Shown here: piece after piece, positions 27,101 through 33,100 of the stretch
How positions within the stretch are numbered: position 1 is the stretch's first letter
Layout: each line of letters opens with the position of its first letter
Assembly (NCBI RefSeq): GCF_001949145.1
Contig: NW_019091362.1
Location: 9,375,295-9,439,294, forward strand
Reading direction: 5' to 3'
DNA from: Acanthaster planci
Lineage: Eukaryota; Echinodermata; Asteroidea; Valvatida; Acanthasteridae
Length of the DNA: 64,000 nucleotides
The notes under the pieces: model-generated
Database searches by the model: none
Told to the model about the DNA's origin: nothing
What the model saw: only the letters and a program-made list of their open reading frames with translations
Program-made: the position numbers and the translations under genes

Positions 27101-30100
27101 ATCGGGCGGTTTGATTTCAAATAGCTTGCTCGATAGCATAGCGTAACCTATGGAGATCACTGAGACTACAGCGCCGTGGTAAACAGTATTGGCAATTCCG
27201 TTTACGTCGATTGATTTAGTGTTACTCATTTTTTATATAAGGTGTTTTAAAATTTATTCCATATCTAAAATCTCGGGTTGCTCGTTGTTTGCTTCGCTTT
27301 TTGGTTGAACAACTGGTTGGGTCGTTTCAACTTTCATAGGCGTTGATTTATTTTTCCGAATTAAATATACCGCGAGCGCACCAATCGCTAAGCCACCAAA
27401 TATTAAATTTTCATTTTCCGAAACCGTTTTATAAATTTCATTTTCCGAGCTCGGTTCACTCGCTTCACCTAATTTCATCTTTGGGAGCTGCTGCTTCATC
27501 TTCCTGTTATGATCTGTTAATTTTTTACCTTGTTCCACGCGTCTCGGGTTTTTGACTTTAGTCACCGTTTGGATTTGGGTCTTTACCGGGCTGTTGGCCG
27601 GACTCACTTTGCTTGCTTCTTCCGTGGTTGACATCTTCTTTTATAATAAGAGAACTCTTGTTAAACTCCAGACGCTTTGTTGTAATTAGCATAGCAGCCA
27701 ATGGTGATAAATAGACTCCGTATTTGTAGCAAATCTCGCTTATTAGGTGCCCCATTGTTTGACTTATAATCGGGTCCTCGTTTAAATCTTTTGTCAGCGC
27801 TTCTTCGGAATTCTAATTGATATTAAACCCGAAAAATTGGACTGGGGTGGCAATTCCCAAAAGACATTTCCGCTTACCATGAACGCATTTGTTTCGATCA
27901 TTACATATTTTAGCGACAGCATTGCAGCTTATGCATCTGGCGCAAATTTTACCGCTATCTTTGATTTTAAAAATTCTAACGATTTTTCTTTTTGGCATTT
28001 ATTACATTTCTTAGTTTCCATCTTAATTCAATATTTATTTTAATACATTTTATGATTTTTTATTGAATGAAATAATTGACCAGCGGTTCAGTATTTAAAA
28101 CCAGCTTGTTAAATTCAACATCACGTAAATGTTTTTGGATCTCCCCCTTTTTTCGTCTGGGATTACATCGTTCTCGTCGAGACACTGATCAAACGAATTA
28201 CGATCTTTACAATGAAACGAAGCGGTCCAAGCGGTGTTTTCCCGGTAGTCTTTGAGCACTGAATTGTACTTTTGGCTAAGCAACCAACAGCTATGCAAAT
28301 AATGTCTACCGCTGAATGCCATCTTACTTAAAGTGCACGTGTTACTTGCATTAAATTTTTTGCGATACTTGATAAATGATTAGATGCGCAATCGTCGATG
28401 ATAAAAAGTGTATTTACCCTGTCAAATAATTTTTGGTAAAGTTCAATTGCCTTCTTTAACTCTAGTCGTTCCCTATCTAAATCGCAAAGAAAAACATCGT
28501 CGTCTGTGTACGTCCATAGCCATTCTAAATAAGTGGGACAAATAATTACGATCGCTTCAAATGCAAACCGATATTCAGTTTCCAATAAATCAAGCACCCA
28601 TTTTGTTTTACCCGACCCAGTATTATTGATAATTAAAGTGCAATGCGGTGATTTAAACATCTTTGCACTCATTTTATTTCAAACTCAACAAACTTAATAC
28701 ACCAGACTCTTGAAATTTCCGTCTTCAACCGCTAGTCGAGCGTCCATCACCAAAAATACGTACATCATCAACGGCCCCGCGGTTTCGGCCTTGCGTTCCA
28801 TCTGAATCGATATATCCCCGCCGCCGCCTAGAGGTCTACCTGACCCGTGAGCCGAGTTATCGTCGGAACTTCTGAAATCGAGCCACAAGCCGTACTTATC
28901 TTTCAAATAGTCAGCCATATCAACCCCCGTTGAATTTAAATCTTTCACCACCGCTCTTGCCGATTCGGTATCTGAGTCTCCAAAGTACTTAGTCACCTCG
29001 TTCCAATATTGATATTCAAACAACCCCTGCGAGTACAATTGATTTGGTTTACCTTCAACCGTGATGATCGTCTTTGTAACGTGCAGATTGTAAAATCTCT
29101 GGGGGTTTTTGATAGCTGGGTCTTTAAACAAAATCAAAACGCCTTCCAAGCTCTTGATCGTTTGATCGATGCTAATGTTCCATAACGTGTCCGACTTATT
29201 GACCGCTTGTTTTTTCCACGAGTGTATCCGGTCGAATAGGTAATAGACGAGCCCTTTGTGTCTGCTCTTCCTTCAAAGCTTGGGCCAGGTCTCGATTGGT
29301 TACTACTTCATATTCTAGGGTAAGGTCTGAAATTGAGTACTCGGCTGCGGTGTCTGACGAGTTAACTACTTAAAACCGTTAAAAGTCAATTGATACGTCA
29401 AAGGCTCTTTGAAACCTGACGGATAGAAAGGCCCGTGATCCGTCAACATCGGCATGTCCAGTGGAATGGCATATCTGCTTTTGAAAGTGTCCGCAATTGC
29501 TTTATCTTTACCGTTGTTTTTATCATCAGAACCCAAACATATCTTGGCCACGTTTTCCTTTTCTAAACCAAAGTACGCCATATTTTTAGTCTGCGACAGA
29601 GGCATTCAATTGTCCTTAAAATTATGAAACATGTCTGCATCTCGGTAACTTATGATTTTATTGCCTTGTGAGCTTACGTTGATTTCTGAAACCAGGTTTC
29701 TCGCCACGTTGTTGTACACGGTGCGGTTGTCGTCGGATGCGCCGTCTAGATCGAGTTTAAAAGCCAACTTTGCCGTGCAGGGTACAATTACGTCGTCCAT
29801 GCCTAAAGCGGGGAATTTTACGTTAAACGTGTGACCCGCGGCTATCGTACTCGGGTTGTGGGTAATAGTTACTTCGCGTCTTTTGCCTTTGATCGTGCGA
29901 GGTACTTTGAGCCTGCGACTCGGGTTTAGTTTTTTAGTGTATTGTTGAGACATATTACTTTTATATTATACGATTTTTATTTTACTGCAAAATCTTAAAG
30001 AGGAAAGAAAAAGCAACAAAGGATACACCAACCGCAAAAAACAGGTCTTCGTATTCCATTAGTTGACTTTGCTTTCTGAACGTTTCTTTTTGGATATCGC

Positions 30101-33100
30101 CAATGTGATAATATCTGTGCATATGTCACCCAGCATCTGCTCGATGTTTGTATGATCGGTTTGAATCTCAATTAACTTGTCTTTAATTTCGCCATTCATT
30201 TAATTTACTTATTTTAAAAATGGCTAGTGCTTTAATGATGGTTGGAGGAGCTATAGTAAACGCCTTGGCATTCACAGGCTCAAATTTTTTATTTGGTAGT
30301 CTAGCTAAATGTAAAGTCGACGAAGAACAAAGCGTCAAGACCTTGCGTTAGAGCAATTGGCGCAAGCAAAAGAATCCTCGGAGCAAAACTGCGTACACGT
30401 ATTAGACTTTTTAAACGAACGAATGCGACAAGAACCCGCGAGTCAGCAAACTTTTGTAAACGTGGACGAAGCATTACGAGCTTACAGCGAATTGACCGCC
30501 AGTAGCTTGAAACCATTCATTGGGAATTGACATATTTTCGGGGGCAGGTGGGAAGTCATTGTGTTTGTCATGCAAGTCTTGCGGATAGTCTAAAGTCACT
30601 TCAAACATGTAACCACGTGTGTCATTTGGTGGAATTTTAAGAATAAACTCGGGAGTAAATTTGTCTAAGTTTTTTAGCCACTGAAACTCACCCATGGGTA
30701 ACGATTGACTCATGGCCCAGCCGTACAAATTGTTGGCGTCTAGGTACATGATGTGCGACTCTGGTTGATTTGGGTCGTAGTCTGGTAGGCCCGGGTTGTT
30801 CGCCTTGCATAATGCTTTGCACCCCCACTCGAGATACCACCTCTTTTTGCCCTTTCAAAGAACAAGTGCTTGTCTATGTCTGTCAGTAGTTCCAGTTTAA
30901 AACCTGTGTGCTTCAAAAGAGCGTCCCACGACAGGCCCGGCGACGTGTAATAGTTAGCTGGGTCAAGGCTGTAGTTCTGTTTACAGACTTTGCGGAAGTT
31001 CTCAAATACACCTGCTAGTAGTAACACGTCTGTTTCCACGTATACATGTAGGCCGTGGTAGTCGCCTAGGTTTTTGCAGTTAAACGTGTGCCACACTTTT
31101 TGTGCCCTGAGGTGTTCTTTCTCGGTCACTGTGGATTGTTTCAAAGTGCTATAAAACGCGTCTCTAGGCGGTAGGTTACAATTTTCGTAGATTTTTTGTA
31201 ACTCGGGTGACCAATTAATTGGCTTAGGATTTGCAAATGTTTTGTTGATCTTGTCTGCTTCCTCAGAAAGCGATCGTACAAAATTAAATGCCGCGTCTGT
31301 GCCACTGTAAGTCTCGCGTGAAGTGCAAATCCCGTCGCATCTGACAACTGCGTAAGAATAGCCACAAGGCTTATGGATTTGTGTTTTGGCCGTGTTTGTA
31401 TCTGTTGGTGGTAACTTTTCTAAAACCGACTCAAAATCAGCATAAATGACAAAAGGTGCATCTTGCTTATTTTTATAATTTTCAAACTTGAGAATATTTT
31501 CGCCTTTGGCAGGTAATTCGACCTTAGACGCCGGTGCGTCAATTCCTTTATAATCCTCTTGATGTCGAGTAAGTCTTTCTTTCGTTTGAAAATGCGACAG
31601 GCATTTGAAGCACCAAAATAATTTACCGGTATGTTTTGTAGCACCGCACATCAACCTAGAGAAGTGTTTAATCCAACAATAATGGCTCTTTTCATCTTTG
31701 GTAAAATAAAGTAAATTAATGGGCTCTTCTGCGCACTTACTTTAGTAAAGCACGTAAGTACCTTCTTTCCCGGTATACCCAAATACATTGATAGCCAAAT
31801 TATTTTGTGATTCAATACGTGGGATCTGAGATATGGGTGTTGGAAAGTCAACATTTTTGAAATTTAGACCATCTTCTTTTGTGTAAGTCGTGGTGCGATC
31901 CTCGTGTATTTTATAATTCGGATTAATTTCTAACTGCCGTTTGACATTGTCTGAATACAATTTCAAAGCAGATCGCAACGACCAACGGATGCTTTCTTGG
32001 TCATCTTTATTTTGAACGTTAATAATTGCCTTTTTTACCGCTAAATACTTCGGTAGTGGAATATAAGTCGCGCCAACTGGGTTGTATTTTACCACGTTGA
32101 TGTAAAAAGCTTTTACTTTATCAAACACCCAGCCAGAACCACGTTGTTTGTGAGCTTCCACGTCTTCTTTATGTTGTTCAATTTGATGATCCAATGCCTC
32201 TTTAATTCCTTTTTTAGAAAAGACCACGTTATTTTGGCTAGTAAACGTGAAAACGCCAAGTTGAGCCTCAGCCCCTGGCTTTTCCATTTTAAACTGAATC
32301 TTAATAGCCGTTTGTAATTTTAACGACCCAATTTCCTTAAACTCAGCGAGTGCTTTGTCTTTGATGTACTTTCTGTAAAACTAAAAAAAGTAAATTAAGT
32401 CGTCTTCGTAAAACTTCGGTATCAACTCCCAATTTCTGTACTTGTCTCTAAAGCGCCTAATTCTACGGATGTCCCCTTCCGTAATCACCTGTGGATCAAT
32501 ATACGCTTTAATCGCGGTGATCAAATCCTTTCGTAATATTTTTCCTTTTGCACCCGTAGCCGTAAATTCAATGTCGTTACCTTGAGCCACTTTTAACAGC
32601 TGGCTATACGACTGAAGAGCTAGATTTTTAAATTGTCTATGACTCTCTTGAATCGCTTTAACGAGTTCCGACTTTGTATGTTTTTTACGCTTTGGTGTCG
32701 GTAAAAGAATGTCACATCATTTAACTAATTCTGCCAAGAATGATTTTCTTAATTGTCTAAAGCCTGATAAAACAGGTTGGCGTTTTGGTTTGGCTTCCTC
32801 ATTCATTCCTCTTTTATATATAGGTTTTTTTTTTTTACCTAATTTTTCTCAAAGACTCCAGACCAAAAGCATCATCTCTTTGTAACAATAGTAGGAAAGA
32901 ACAGTATTTAATAAGCATGCCCCACCTTCAATCATCGTCCCTTTTTGCAGTAATCGGAAACTAAGTCACGGCAAAATTGGAACGTAGGTTTTATTAGAGC
33001 GAAATTATTTTGTTGGGTTTTCGGATCGCCGAGGGTGGAATGGCTTTATAAAATTTTTAAAAGGCGGGTCGCAGGGGTCTGGAGTGTTTCGATTTTGCCG

